A stretch of 64,000 nucleotides of DNA, from positions 248,001 to 312,000 of the forward strand of contig JBFWZA010000003.1 in NCBI GenBank assembly GCA_050185825.1, read 5' to 3'. Position 1 is the first letter of the stretch. Each line of letters opens with the position of its first letter. Source of the stretch: SZUA-309 sp050185825 (GTDB taxonomy: Bacteria > Pseudomonadota > Gammaproteobacteria > Pseudomonadales > Azotimanducaceae). The notes under the pieces are model-generated. The model made no database searches and was not told where the DNA came from. It saw nothing but the letters and a program-made list of their open reading frames with translations. Both the position numbers and the translations under genes were made by a program. This document shows positions 51,877 to 63,111 of this stretch, in pieces.

Positions 51877-52893
51877 ATGCGGGCACTGCACTACGTCGAA
51901 TCCGGCCGCCTGGAATGGCGGGACATTCCATCACCCACCCTCGAGTCACCGGCGGACGCCATCGTCAGACCCATTGCCGTGGCGGCGTGCGATCTGGATC
52001 GGGCCATCGCCGGCGGCACATCGCCGTTTCCCGGGCCGTTCGTGCTGGGGCACGAATTCTGCGGTGAGGTCATCGAGGTGGGTGACGCGGTGAGCGACCT
52101 GGCGCCCGGCGATGTCGTGATCGCCTCGTTTCAGCCGAGCTGCGGCACCTGCCCGCGCTGTCACCGTGGTCACAGCTCGGTGTGCAGCAACGCGCCGACC
52201 ACATCCATGTACGGGATCGGCGCCGCGGGCGGCGACTGGGGCGGTGCGCTCAGCGAGCGGGTTCGCGTGCCCTGGGCCGGGTTCAATCTGCGAAAACTCC
52301 CTGTCGGAATCGATCCGGTTGCCTTCGCTTCCGGCAGCGACAACCTGGCCGACGGCCTGCGCGCCGTAGATGAGCCACTCGTGGACAATCCCGGCGCATC
52401 GGTGCTGATCGCCGGTTCCGGTAGCATTCCGCTCTATGCCACTCAGCTCGCCCGTTGCTTCGGGGCCGGGCAGGTCACTTTTGCAAGCCGCGACCGGTTC
52501 GCGCTGGAGACCGCCGAGGCGCTGGGTGCGGATTGCGTCGAGGTCAGTGGCTGGCCGAGACGCTTCAGCAGCCACGACATCACCTTCGACTGCACCAACG
52601 ACAGCGAAGGTCTGGCGGCGGTGGTCAGATCGACCGCACCGCACGGGGTGATGACCATCGCCTCGATCTACTTCGGTGCGGCCACACCGATCCCGCTGGC
52701 CGACATGTACATGAAGGGCATCACGCTCAGGACCGGGCGTGTGAACAGCGCCGCGCAGCTCGACCGGGTGCTGGCGCTGGCCGCCCAGGGGCTGGACCCC
52801 GACGCGATCAGACCGGCCAAGCTGCCCATGGCGGATGCGGTCGATGCGTTTGCCTCGGTGCCGCGCAGCCAGAAGCTGATTCTGCATTCCTGA
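51877..52893 (+). CDS. Zinc-dependent medium-chain alcohol dehydrogenase
   Basis: This 338-residue protein has the GHEFCGEV motif, the structural zinc loop with four cysteines in CGTCPRCHRGHSSVC (about 89-103), and a nucleotide-binding strand VLIAGSGSIPLYATQLA (about 176-192), where the usual GxGxxG is altered to GSGSIP. The catalytic zinc Cys in VAACDLDR and His in the GHE motif are present. The substrate is unknown. GGAG precedes the ATG by seven bases. Confidence 0.92.
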   Translation: MRALHYVESGRLEWRDIPSPTLESPADAIVRPIAVAACDLDRAIAGGTSPFPGPFVLGHEFCGEVIEVGDAVSDLAPGDVVIASFQPSCGTCPRCHRGHSSVCSNAPTTSMYGIGAAGGDWGGALSERVRVPWAGFNLRKLPVGIDPVAFASGSDNLADGLRAVDEPLVDNPGASVLIAGSGSIPLYATQLARCFGAGQVTFASRDRFALETAEALGADCVEVSGWPRRFSSHDITFDCTNDSEGLAAVVRSTAPHGVMTIASIYFGAATPIPLADMYMKGITLRTGRVNSAAQLDRVLALAAQGLDPDAIRPAKLPMADAVDAFASVPRSQKLILHS

Positions 52894-52972
52894 CAGCCGC
52901 TTCCGGAGCGCGTCGTTCCGGGGCACTGCTTCCGCACGTATGATGCGGCAGTTGGAGAGGAATGCTCAGCCG

Positions 52973-53623
52973 ATGAACATCGCAACAGCCGGCTCCGGGA
53001 AAGGCGTGGCTTTCTGGATCGCCACCTTCCTGGCGGTGCTCGTCTGGTCGGCCATCGAACCGCACGACTACCCGACCTGGCTGCTCGAGGTGTCTCCCGC
53101 CCTGATTGCTGCCGCGGTGCTGCTCTACACGCGCACCACCTTTCCGCTGACCACGCTCACCTACGTGCTGATCCTCATCCACGCGATCATCCTGATGGTG
53201 GGCGGCCACTATACCTATGCGGAAGTGCCCGCGTTCGACCGGCTCGCAGAGATCTTCGGCCACGAACGCAACAACTACGACAAGCTCGGCCACTTCGTGC
53301 AGGGGTTCGTGCCGGCGCTGGTGGCCCGGGAGGTTCTGATCCGCAAGCGGGTCGTCGCCAACCGACTCTGGCGGGACTTCTTCATCGTCTGCTTCTGCCT
53401 GGCGTTCAGCGCCTTCTACGAGCTGATCGAGTGGTGGGTGGCGCTGCTCTCGGAGGAGGCGGCGGAATCTTTCCTGGGCACTCAGGGGTACGTGTGGGAC
53501 ACCCAGTCCGACATGGCCTGGGCCCTTCTGGGCGCCGTTCTCTCGCTGCTCCTGCTCGCGAGCTGGCACGACCGTCAGCTCGAACGCCAGGGATTTTTAC
53601 GTTTCTTCGACGCCACCTGTTGA
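52973..53623 (+). CDS. DUF2238-family (YjdF-like) inner-membrane protein
   Basis: This 216-residue protein has about six membrane segments. Family features are HYTYAEVPAFDRLAEIFGHERNNYDKLGHFVQGFVPALVAREVL and FYELIEWWVALL, then QGYVWDTQSDMAWALLGA, matching DUF2238. Its conserved charged and His residues inside membrane regions suggest transport or an enzyme, which is unknown. GGAGAGG lies about 12 bases before the ATG. Confidence 0.9.
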   Translation: MNIATAGSGKGVAFWIATFLAVLVWSAIEPHDYPTWLLEVSPALIAAAVLLYTRTTFPLTTLTYVLILIHAIILMVGGHYTYAEVPAFDRLAEIFGHERNNYDKLGHFVQGFVPALVAREVLIRKRVVANRLWRDFFIVCFCLAFSAFYELIEWWVALLSEEAAESFLGTQGYVWDTQSDMAWALLGAVLSLLLLASWHDRQLERQGFLRFFDATC

Positions 53624-53659
53624 TCATCTACGCATCTACACCGCGACGGGAATTGAATC

Positions 53660-53803
53660 GTGAACAGGAGAAACGTCAAAGCGCAGCTTCAGCGCCAGCA
53701 GGCCCGGGTCATGGAAATGCGCAGAGAGTCCTGGGCACCGGAGATTGCCGGCTTTGCGCTCCTTACGATCGCCGTGCTCACCTCTGCCGGCTTCATCGGC
53801 TGA
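53660..53803 (+). CDS. Small single-span membrane protein (47 residues)
   Basis: A GTG-started frame encodes a basic Gln/Arg-rich N-terminus (NRRNVKAQLQRQQARVMEMRR) and one hydrophobic segment (IAGFALLTIAVLTSAGFIG). The ribosome site is weak. It lies 36 bp after the DUF2238 gene on the same strand. The clean amphipathic-plus-transmembrane layout makes a real small protein plausible. Confidence 0.5.
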   Translation: MNRRNVKAQLQRQQARVMEMRRESWAPEIAGFALLTIAVLTSAGFIG

Positions 53804-53827
53804 GCTGCCGAACCGATCGGACGCCCG

Positions 53828-54232
53828 TTATCTCTTATAGGGAAGATTGGCTGCGAGCTCACGCAGCCTTCGTGATTCCGTGCGCCTGCCGTCCGAAGCA
53901 ACGATGAGCATGTCTGCACCGCCCAGCTCCATCGCGACCTGCAGACAGGCACCACAAGGCCAGGTCAATCTCCCGCCGGTCGGACGGGACACCAGGGCGA
54001 GAATCTCGGGAGTTCCCGCTCTGTTGGCGACCGTCGAGAACAGCGCCACCCGTTCCGCACACATCGCCAGGCCCAGCGAAACGTTCTCTACCAGCGCCCC
54101 TCGGACCACCGCATTGTCGCTGGTCACCACCGCCGCACCCATCTTGAACTTCGAATAGGGCGCATAGGCATCCTGCTGGGCCTCCGTGGCATCGCGCAGG
54201 GCGTCTCTGACTCTGGGATCCGTGTCTTCCAT
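53828..54232 (-). CDS. cdd: Cytidine deaminase
   Basis: This 134-residue homotetramer-type cytidine deaminase has YAPYSKFKMGAA (about 23-34), the zinc/acid motif CAER with NVSLGLAMCAERVALF (about 49-64) and PCGACLQV (about 92-99). It deaminates cytidine and deoxycytidine in pyrimidine salvage. The usual GxNIENAS segment reads GALVENVS. It is convergent with the small membrane-protein gene. Confidence 0.94.
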   Translation of the reverse strand: MEDTDPRVRDALRDATEAQQDAYAPYSKFKMGAAVVTSDNAVVRGALVENVSLGLAMCAERVALFSTVANRAGTPEILALVSRPTGGRLTWPCGACLQVAMELGGADMLIVASDGRRTESRRLRELAANLPYKR

Positions 54233-54321
54233 GGCTGTCGATCAAACCTCCACCGGGCATCATAGGCGGTAGGACCCGGATAATATGTCAGACAGTCTGC
54301 CGTGGGCAGGCATCAAACAGG

Positions 54322-56127
54322 TTGGGGTTGACCTTGCTAAGCAGACAGCTAGTTTTTCTTGCTCTTCTCGCTCTGGCAGGACCTGTCATGGCCTATGAAT
54401 CGATCCGCTCGACGGTGACTTCCGACATCGTGCCGACGCCTGTCGAGTACGCGCTTATTGTGCCCGATGGTTTTCGGGCCATGAGCGGCCTGCCCCTGGT
54501 CCTGAACCTCCATGGCGGTGGCGGTAACCGCGAACGTCTCTTCGACCAGGCGGCTGTCTGGCAATCACTCTGGGAAGCCGGCGCCATCCCGCCGGCAGTC
54601 GTGGTGATGCCCTCGGTGACCGAGCGCAGTTTTTACATGAACTACCACGACGGCAGCGAACGGTGGGAAGACTTCCTCGTCGGGCCCTTCCTGGACCACC
54701 TGCGAGAGACGTATCCGGTCAGCGACGATGCCGGCCGAACGTTCATCACGGGCGTGTCCATGGGCGGGATGGGATCCCTGCGCATCGCGTTCCGGTATCC
54801 GGCGAGGTTCGGTGCCGTGGCTGCGCTGGAGCCCGGTATCGAGCCGATTACCCGGTTCGAAGCCATGCAGCCCAAACACCGGTTCTGGCGCAGCGATCAG
54901 CTGCTGCAGCAGGCGTACGGCAATCCCATCGACACGGCATTCTGGCGCGACAACAACCCGGCCAGCATGGTCGAGGACAACCCGTCGAAGATCCGGGATT
55001 CGGGTCTGCAGATCTATCTGGAGGCGGGTGACGAGGACCAGTTCTGGCTCTATGAAGGCGCCGAGTTTCTTCACCAGGTGCTGTGGACGCAGCGGATCCC
55101 GCACGAGTATCACCTGGTGCGCGGTGCCGATCACGTCGGCCCGTCGATGGCGGAGCGACTGGATGAAGCCATCCGCTTCCTGTTCCGCTACCACGCGCCG
55201 TGGGAGCCGAACACGCGAATGCGGGCAGTAGACCGGCTGCTCGATCCGCTCAAGGCACGGATCGACGCGCAGGACCACTACAACGAGCCGCCGATACCGG
55301 ATCACTATGCCGAATCGGTGATGATCGGGTTCCTGTCGGAAGACGGTGCGTCGGACCTGTCGCTGCGCCTGGCCAGATTCCCGGGCAGGAACGAAGCCCA
55401 CGTATGGCTGCACGCCGCGTTCGCTGGACACGCCTGGTCCGTCGTGGACGAGGGGTTCGCGTTGGCGGGCTCGCCGATGACGGCGGTCGCTCAGGACACG
55501 GTCACTTTCGGGGCGGTGCGCTCGACTCAGTCCATCAGCTTCCATGCGACCGGTCGCAATGAGTCCCTCACGGGATACCTCTCGGCGAATCTCTTCGTTG
55601 CCGACACGCGGCATCCCGAAGCGGGTGCCGGCGAGATACCCGCCCACCTGCAGCTGGTATTTCGTGCGGGATCGGGTGGTCTGAAGCAGGCCGGTCGCTG
55701 GGAGCTGTCCGGCCGTCTGATCGGTACCGTGACCATCGATGGCAGGACGCACCACATCGATTCGGTTGGTAAATGGCACGAGCAGAGCGGGCCGCGGGCG
55801 CGATTCGCACCCGCGTTCACCTACCTCGCTGCGCAGAGCGAGGCAGGAGCCCTGCTGGTGATCGGACGCGAGAACGGTGCGGTGGGGTATGCCGAACTCG
55901 AAGGCAACATCGTTCCCGTAATGTCGTTCGAGATCGAGGCCGAGGGGCCCGACGAACGTACGTTCACGATCGGACTTCAGGATGACCGAACGATCGAAGG
56001 TGTAGCGCGTGTCACACAGCGCTGGTCCGTACCAATCGAAGGCAAGCGCCGGCCGGGCAGCAGCGTGCTCATCGACAGCACCTTCGGAACGTTTCGCGGC
56101 AGCCTGAACGACTGGGCACCGGACTAA
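54322..56127 (+). CDS. Secreted two-part esterase (esterase-D-like plus beta-rich C-terminal domain)
   Basis: This 601-residue protein has a signal peptide ending near VMAYE. Residues about 30-285 form an esterase-D/feruloyl-esterase-like alpha/beta hydrolase: LPLVLNLHGGGGN, nucleophile in TGVSMGGMGS, acid in AGDEDQFW, His in RGADHVGP. Residues about 330-600 are strand-rich (WHEQSGPRARFAP, FAGHAWSVVDEGFAL), possibly an AttH/lipocalin-like domain acting on the same ligand. The start codon is uncertain among TTGs at 54322, 54328 and 54334. It is convergent with katG. Confidence 0.82.
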   Translation: MGLTLLSRQLVFLALLALAGPVMAYESIRSTVTSDIVPTPVEYALIVPDGFRAMSGLPLVLNLHGGGGNRERLFDQAAVWQSLWEAGAIPPAVVVMPSVTERSFYMNYHDGSERWEDFLVGPFLDHLRETYPVSDDAGRTFITGVSMGGMGSLRIAFRYPARFGAVAALEPGIEPITRFEAMQPKHRFWRSDQLLQQAYGNPIDTAFWRDNNPASMVEDNPSKIRDSGLQIYLEAGDEDQFWLYEGAEFLHQVLWTQRIPHEYHLVRGADHVGPSMAERLDEAIRFLFRYHAPWEPNTRMRAVDRLLDPLKARIDAQDHYNEPPIPDHYAESVMIGFLSEDGASDLSLRLARFPGRNEAHVWLHAAFAGHAWSVVDEGFALAGSPMTAVAQDTVTFGAVRSTQSISFHATGRNESLTGYLSANLFVADTRHPEAGAGEIPAHLQLVFRAGSGGLKQAGRWELSGRLIGTVTIDGRTHHIDSVGKWHEQSGPRARFAPAFTYLAAQSEAGALLVIGRENGAVGYAELEGNIVPVMSFEIEAEGPDERTFTIGLQDDRTIEGVARVTQRWSVPIEGKRRPGSSVLIDSTFGTFRGSLNDWAPD

Positions 56128-56158
56128 AAAAAAACGGCGACGTAAAGACGTCGCCGTT
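56126..56158 (-). terminator. Strong rho-independent terminator of katG
   Basis: Read on the minus strand, an 11-base perfect stem (AACGGCGACGT with ACGTCGCCGTT) closes a four-base loop and is followed by nine T residues. It starts about 20 bases after the katG stop. The run of A that makes the T tract overlaps the stop of the convergent esterase gene. Confidence 0.92.
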
Positions 56159-56179
56159 CGAGCAGTTACCGCTCGAGGA

Positions 56180-58417
<2,238 letters not shown>

Positions 58418-58531
58418 TAGCTCTCTCTCCTATCTCCTATGGATTGTGAGACTGGCTGGGTGCTGGGACCCAAGACTGCGGAACACGATAGCCGGGGAGC
58501 AATTGATCGGTAAAATTGATTAACTGAATCC

Positions 58532-58549
58532 TGACGATTGTTTTCGTCA
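58532..58549. promoter_or_regulatory. Inverted repeat upstream of katG
   Basis: TGACG (58532-58536) and CGTCA (58545-58549) flank an eight-base A+T-rich centre. The 207 bp gap between katG and the RlmK-like gene also has a direct repeat AATTGAT (58501-58507, 58514-58520). A regulator-binding role is speculative. Confidence 0.3.
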
Positions 58550-58624
58550 ATCTACCCAGTTGCCAGGTGTAATTCTCAACACACCGCCATCAGCCCCTCA
58601 ATAGGGAATATCCACGAGTGCGCA

Positions 58625-59641
58625 TTACCTGGGCAATTGGTGGCGAAGCTCCCAGCAGGCGTGAATGCGCGGGTTGCGTCGGAAGTCCTCGTCCAGGGTC
58701 GACGGTGTGATGTCGCAGGCATCTGCAAATGCCGCGACGGCTTCGTCGTCCAGGCGGAAACGGCGGTAGTTGTTGGAGAACAGCAGCAGGCCATCCGGCG
58801 CCAGGCGGGCCATGGCCAGACGCAGCAGGCGCACGTGCTCGCGCTGGACGTCGAAGTCGTCGGCGCTCTTCGAGTTCGAGAACGTCGGCGGGTCGCAGAA
58901 GATCAGATCGTAGCTGCCGCGGTCCTGCTCGAGCCAGCGCATCACGTCCGCCTTCTCAAAACGATGGTTGCCGGACGTCACGCTGTTCATGGCCAGGTTG
59001 CGGCGTGCCCAGTCGAGATAGGTGGCGGAAAGATCCACGCTCACCGAGCTGGCTGCACCGCCCACCGCCGCATGGGCCGTGACCGAGGCGGTGTAGCAGA
59101 AGAGATTGAGAAAGCGCTTGCCCGCCGCCAGACCGCCGATTCTGCGCCGAACCGGCCGGTGATCCAGAAAGAGCCCCGTGTCGAGATAGTCGAAGAGGTT
59201 CACCTGCAGACGCACCGGCCCTTCGCGCACGGGTACGAACTCGGCGCGCTCGGCCATCCGGCCGTACTTGCTGCCGCCCTTGCCGCGGGCCCGGGTCTTG
59301 AGCGCGAGGTGCGCCGGAGGCAGCTCGAACACCGCCACCGCCGCAGCGAGCAGCTCATCCAGCCGGCGCTCGGTCACTTCCTCCGGGATCTTTGCGGGTG
59401 CCTGATATTCCTGCACGTGCAGAAAGCGCCGCCCCTGGCCGCCCTCCTCTTCATAGACGTCGATGGCCGCTGCGTACTCCGGCAGGTCGGCGTCGTAAGC
59501 CCGAAAGCAGGTGATGTCGTTGCGCCGGCGCCAGCCATTCAGGCGTTTGAGATTCTTGCGCAGCCGGTTGGCGACCATCTGCGCGCCCGGGGTCATGGGC
59601 CCACTGCTGGTGGATGCTGCGTCGTCTGTGGAATCTCTCAT
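58625..59641 (-). CDS. Stand-alone RlmK-type 23S rRNA methyltransferase
   Basis: This 338-residue class I methyltransferase matches the C-terminal half of bifunctional RlmKL: ANRLRKNLKRLNGWRRRNDITCFRAYDADLPEYAAAIDVY, VQEYQAPAKIP, LKTRARGKGGSKYGRMAERAEF, NLFDYLDTGLFLDHRPVRRRI, FLNLFCYTASVTAHAAVGGAAS, and IFCDPPTFSNSKSADDFDVQREH. The THUMP/RlmL half is absent and not adjacent. RlmK makes 7-methylguanosine in 23S rRNA, so this is probably that activity as an independent enzyme. ATG 59641 is used. Confidence 0.9.
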   Translation of the reverse strand: MRDSTDDAASTSSGPMTPGAQMVANRLRKNLKRLNGWRRRNDITCFRAYDADLPEYAAAIDVYEEEGGQGRRFLHVQEYQAPAKIPEEVTERRLDELLAAAVAVFELPPAHLALKTRARGKGGSKYGRMAERAEFVPVREGPVRLQVNLFDYLDTGLFLDHRPVRRRIGGLAAGKRFLNLFCYTASVTAHAAVGGAASSVSVDLSATYLDWARRNLAMNSVTSGNHRFEKADVMRWLEQDRGSYDLIFCDPPTFSNSKSADDFDVQREHVRLLRLAMARLAPDGLLLFSNNYRRFRLDDEAVAAFADACDITPSTLDEDFRRNPRIHACWELRHQLPR

Positions 59642-59782
59642 GGGCGGCTTCGAAAAGAGGTCAATTTAGCACGAGCCGAAACGCCACGCGGTAGCAAGCA
59701 CGGCGGTGGTGTACTTCTCGGAAAAGGAATGCGCATCGAAACGCTGGTGCCTACACTTCGTTGATCTACCAGGTCCAGGCTG

Positions 59783-61924
59783 ATGTCGTTTACCCGAAAA
59801 ATTCTCACCGGCCTCTGCTTAGGCGTCCTGACAGGCCTGTTTCTGGGCGAACTGGCCGCACCGATGAACGTTGCCGGGGAAATCTACATCGGTCTCCTGC
59901 AGATGACCGTGCTGCCGTACATCGTGATTTCCCTGATCGCCAACCTGGGCCGGATCACATGGACCGAGAGCCGTCACCTTATCCTCGCCGGAATTGCGAT
60001 TCTGGGAATATTCCTTCTCATCGGCATCGGCGTGCTATTTGCGGTACCCATTGCGTTCCCCGAGCGGGAAACAGCCGCGTTTTTCAACGACGCTCTGATC
60101 ATGGACCCGCCGACCATAGATCTGATAGCCCTGTACGTGCCGTCGAATCCGTTCGCATCACTTGCGGACAACGTGGTTCCCGCCGCAGTTCTCTTCAGCA
60201 TTCTGCTGGGTATCGGATTGAGCAGCGTACCGAAGCGTCAGGGGCTGCTGCGCGGACTGGATGTTCTGGCCAGCGCTTTGAATCAGGTAAACAAGCTGGT
60301 GATCCGGATCACACCGATCGGGGTTTTCGCCATCGCCAGCGGAACTGCAGGTACGCTGTCTCTCGAAGAACTGAGTCGCCTGCAGGCCTACCTCCTGGTC
60401 TACACCGCACTCGTGCTCATCCTCACCCTTCTGGTGCTGCCCATGTTGATCGCCGCGGTCACCCCGTTTCGATTCAGGGAGATCCTCGCCGTACCCCGGG
60501 ATACGCTGTTGATGATCTTCGCCACCGGTAAGATCATCGTGTTGATGCCGCAGCTCATCGAAAACGTAAAGATGCTGTTTGCCCGACACGACCGTCTCGA
60601 CGAGCAACTGAAACACGATGCAGAAGTGCTGCTGCCGCTGGCGTATCCCTTTCCGAACCTCGGCACCTACATCATCCTGCTGTTCATCCCGTTCGGTGCC
60701 TGGTACATGGGCCGGAGTCTCGAATTGGATGAGCTTCTGACTCTGCAAGGTGCATCTCTGCTGAGCTCTTTCGTTGCGCCGATCATCGGAATTCCCTTCC
60801 CCCTCGACCTGATGCGCCTGCCGGCTGATCTCATCGATCTGTTCACGATGTCTACCGTATACACCGATCGCATTCGCGTGGTGCTGGGCGGAATGCATCT
60901 GTATGGAATCGGCGTGATCGTGTTGTCCATACGCTGCCGGATGTTCCGAGTCGACTGGGCGCGCCTGGCCATTGCAGTCGGCACAGCACTGGTCGCTGTG
61001 CTGGCCTCGCTGACAATGGTTCGCGGTTACCTTTCTCAAACCTACGGCGACGCCTACGAAGGAGACAGCGCGCTGGTTGAAATGCGCTGGATGGAGCGCA
61101 CCGTTCCTGCCAGGCACTACCGGGACACGCTGCCTGAATCGCAGACGGATAAGCTCGACAGGCTGACCCGAATCGCCTCGCGCGGCACGCTTCGTGTGGG
61201 CTATCTTCCCGACGCCCTACCTTTTGCGTTCACCAATCCGGCGGGAGAAGTGGTGGGCTTCGACATCGAACTCGCGCATGAACTGGCCCAGGATCTGGGT
61301 GCCAGCCTCGAGCTCGTTCGGATATCTGCCGATGACATAGACAGACTCTTCGAGGAAGGACGTCTAGACATCGTGATGTCCGGACTTGCCATGACACCTG
61401 ACAGGCTGCGTAGCTGGCGGTTCGGCGGATCGGCGCTGGACCTCACACTCGCCCTTCTGGTGCCCGACCATCAGCGCAAGCGATACGAGGACTTCACCAC
61501 CGTGCGAGAAATGACGCTCAAAGTTGGGATGGTTCAGCACGACCCCGCTTTCCAGCGGCGCCTGGAATCGGCCCTGCCGAATGCATCCATTCTGCAGATC
61601 GACTCGCCTCGTAGGTTTCTGCGCGGTGAAGCACCGGAGCTCGACGCCGTGATCTACTCCGCGCAGGGCGGAGCCGCATGGACGCTGATTTATCCGGATT
61701 TCGCAGTTGTGGTGCCCAAACCGAAAGTCGTCAATCTGCCCGCCGGGTACCCGGTGCCCACAGGAGACGACCGATGGGCGATCTATGTACACGACTGGCT
61801 GACTCTGAGGAAAAAGGACGGTACTGTGGATGCCCTGTTCGATCATTGGATCCGTGGCCGTGGTGTGGAAGAGGTTGAGCCCCGCTGGTCTGTGTTGAGA
61901 AACGTCCTCGGTTGGGTCGATTGA
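59783..61924 (+). CDS. Dicarboxylate/amino-acid symporter fused to a family 3 solute-binding domain
   Basis: This 713-residue protein has a DAACS-like cation symporter (about 1-415, eight or more membrane segments; MTVLPYIVISLIANLGRITW, LSSFVAPIIGIPFPLDL), then a linker (about 415-457) and a solute-binding domain of amino-acid type (about 458-690; LRVGYLPDALPFAFTNPAGEVVGFDIELAHELAQDLG, DIVMSGLAMTPDR). Binding proteins normally serve ABC or TRAP systems, so this fusion is unusual. The binding domain would face the periplasm if the last segment (about 396-412) exits outward. The CoA transferase and amidohydrolase genes follow directly. Confidence 0.9.
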   Translation: MSFTRKILTGLCLGVLTGLFLGELAAPMNVAGEIYIGLLQMTVLPYIVISLIANLGRITWTESRHLILAGIAILGIFLLIGIGVLFAVPIAFPERETAAFFNDALIMDPPTIDLIALYVPSNPFASLADNVVPAAVLFSILLGIGLSSVPKRQGLLRGLDVLASALNQVNKLVIRITPIGVFAIASGTAGTLSLEELSRLQAYLLVYTALVLILTLLVLPMLIAAVTPFRFREILAVPRDTLLMIFATGKIIVLMPQLIENVKMLFARHDRLDEQLKHDAEVLLPLAYPFPNLGTYIILLFIPFGAWYMGRSLELDELLTLQGASLLSSFVAPIIGIPFPLDLMRLPADLIDLFTMSTVYTDRIRVVLGGMHLYGIGVIVLSIRCRMFRVDWARLAIAVGTALVAVLASLTMVRGYLSQTYGDAYEGDSALVEMRWMERTVPARHYRDTLPESQTDKLDRLTRIASRGTLRVGYLPDALPFAFTNPAGEVVGFDIELAHELAQDLGASLELVRISADDIDRLFEEGRLDIVMSGLAMTPDRLRSWRFGGSALDLTLALLVPDHQRKRYEDFTTVREMTLKVGMVQHDPAFQRRLESALPNASILQIDSPRRFLRGEAPELDAVIYSAQGGAAWTLIYPDFAVVVPKPKVVNLPAGYPVPTGDDRWAIYVHDWLTLRKKDGTVDALFDHWIRGRGVEEVEPRWSVLRNVLGWVD

Positions 61925-61926
61925 GC

Positions 61927-63111
61927 ATGCTTGAAGGTGTTCGCATACTCGATCTCAGCCGCGTCATCGCCGGATCGTTCTGTTCACGCATGCTTGGCGA
62001 CCTCGGAGCGGAGGTGATCAAAGTGGAACCCCCCACTGGCGATGCCTTCCGTCGTGGTGAGCCTCAGAAGCACGGGTTCTCGGCGCTATTCAGTCAGTTC
62101 AACGTCGGAAAGAAAAGCGTCTGCATCAACCTGCGGGATCCTGGCGGCATTGCGCTCGTCCACGAGCTCGCGGCAACCGCCGACGTGTTCCTGGAAAACT
62201 TCCGCGCCGGTCTGGCCGCGGAGATCGGGATCGACCATGCGGCAATCCGCCAGACCAATCCTGGAATCGTCTACTGTTCCGTCTCCGGTTTTGGTCAGCA
62301 TGGGGACGGCGCAGGCAGGCCTGCGTACACCGACATTATCCAGGCCCTGTCTGGACTGGACTATGCCGCCTCTCAGATGTTCGGAAACGCCAGTGGCGCA
62401 CCGCCCGGATTCCCCGCCTCGCTGGCCGATGTCTGCACCGCACAGTACGCAGCGATCGCCATACTGGCTGCGCTGTTCAGGCGTCAGCAGACGGGTGGTG
62501 GTGAGCACATCGATATGTCGATGCTGGATGCCATGATTTCCGTCAACGACACTACCCTGCAGCGCTACCTGTTCTCCAACGGTGAGATCGACGGGCCAAG
62601 CCCCATTTTCCGGCCGCCGCTGAAACTCACGGACGGATTCGTGTCCGCCTCTATCGGTCTCAATGTGGAGAAAACACTACGAGCCATAGGCAGACCGGAA
62701 CTGATCGACGATCCGCTGTTCGCCACCTCAGCGCAGCAGCGGGCCAACATGGCGGTGTATGTCGACATCGTCAGCGCCTGGGCGGCCGACAGGACCGTCG
62801 CCGAGGTGACAACCCTGTTTGCGGAACACGACATCCCGTACGGAAAAGTCAGGTCGACCGCGGAGGTGCTGGCCGCGGACACCACCCGCGACCGCGAACT
62901 GCTGGCAGAGGTGGAAGTAGCAGGCGGCTCGCTCACCGTGGTGAACACGCCTTTCAACTTCGCCTCCGGGAAATCGAGACCATCCGGACCGCCGCCGCGG
63001 CTCGGGGAGCACACTCGGGAGGTTCTGACCAGGCTGCTCGGCAAGACGGCCGCGGTCGTCGACCAGCTCGTCTTCGACGGTATCGTGGCTGTGGATCCGG
63101 AGGGAACATGA
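61927..63111 (+). CDS. CaiB/BaiF (type III) CoA transferase
   Basis: This 394-residue protein begins with the family signature GVRILDLSRVIAGSFCSRMLGDLGAEVIKVE. The catalytic Asp168 sits in PASLADVCTAQYAAIAILAAL, aligning with the formyl-CoA transferase nucleophile. TGGGEHIDMSMLDA and HDIPYGKVRS are also conserved. It moves CoA between carboxylic acids, likely activating the imported acid. A TTG at 61921 is an alternative start overlapping the symporter stop. Its own stop overlaps the next gene (ATGA). Confidence 0.94.
   Translation: MLEGVRILDLSRVIAGSFCSRMLGDLGAEVIKVEPPTGDAFRRGEPQKHGFSALFSQFNVGKKSVCINLRDPGGIALVHELAATADVFLENFRAGLAAEIGIDHAAIRQTNPGIVYCSVSGFGQHGDGAGRPAYTDIIQALSGLDYAASQMFGNASGAPPGFPASLADVCTAQYAAIAILAALFRRQQTGGGEHIDMSMLDAMISVNDTTLQRYLFSNGEIDGPSPIFRPPLKLTDGFVSASIGLNVEKTLRAIGRPELIDDPLFATSAQQRANMAVYVDIVSAWAADRTVAEVTTLFAEHDIPYGKVRSTAEVLAADTTRDRELLAEVEVAGGSLTVVNTPFNFASGKSRPSGPPPRLGEHTREVLTRLLGKTAAVVDQLVFDGIVAVDPEGT

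Noticed and set aside
58418..58624. OxyR site for katG
   Set aside because: The ATAG-n7-CTAT series is not present; only a short TGACG inverted repeat is seen.
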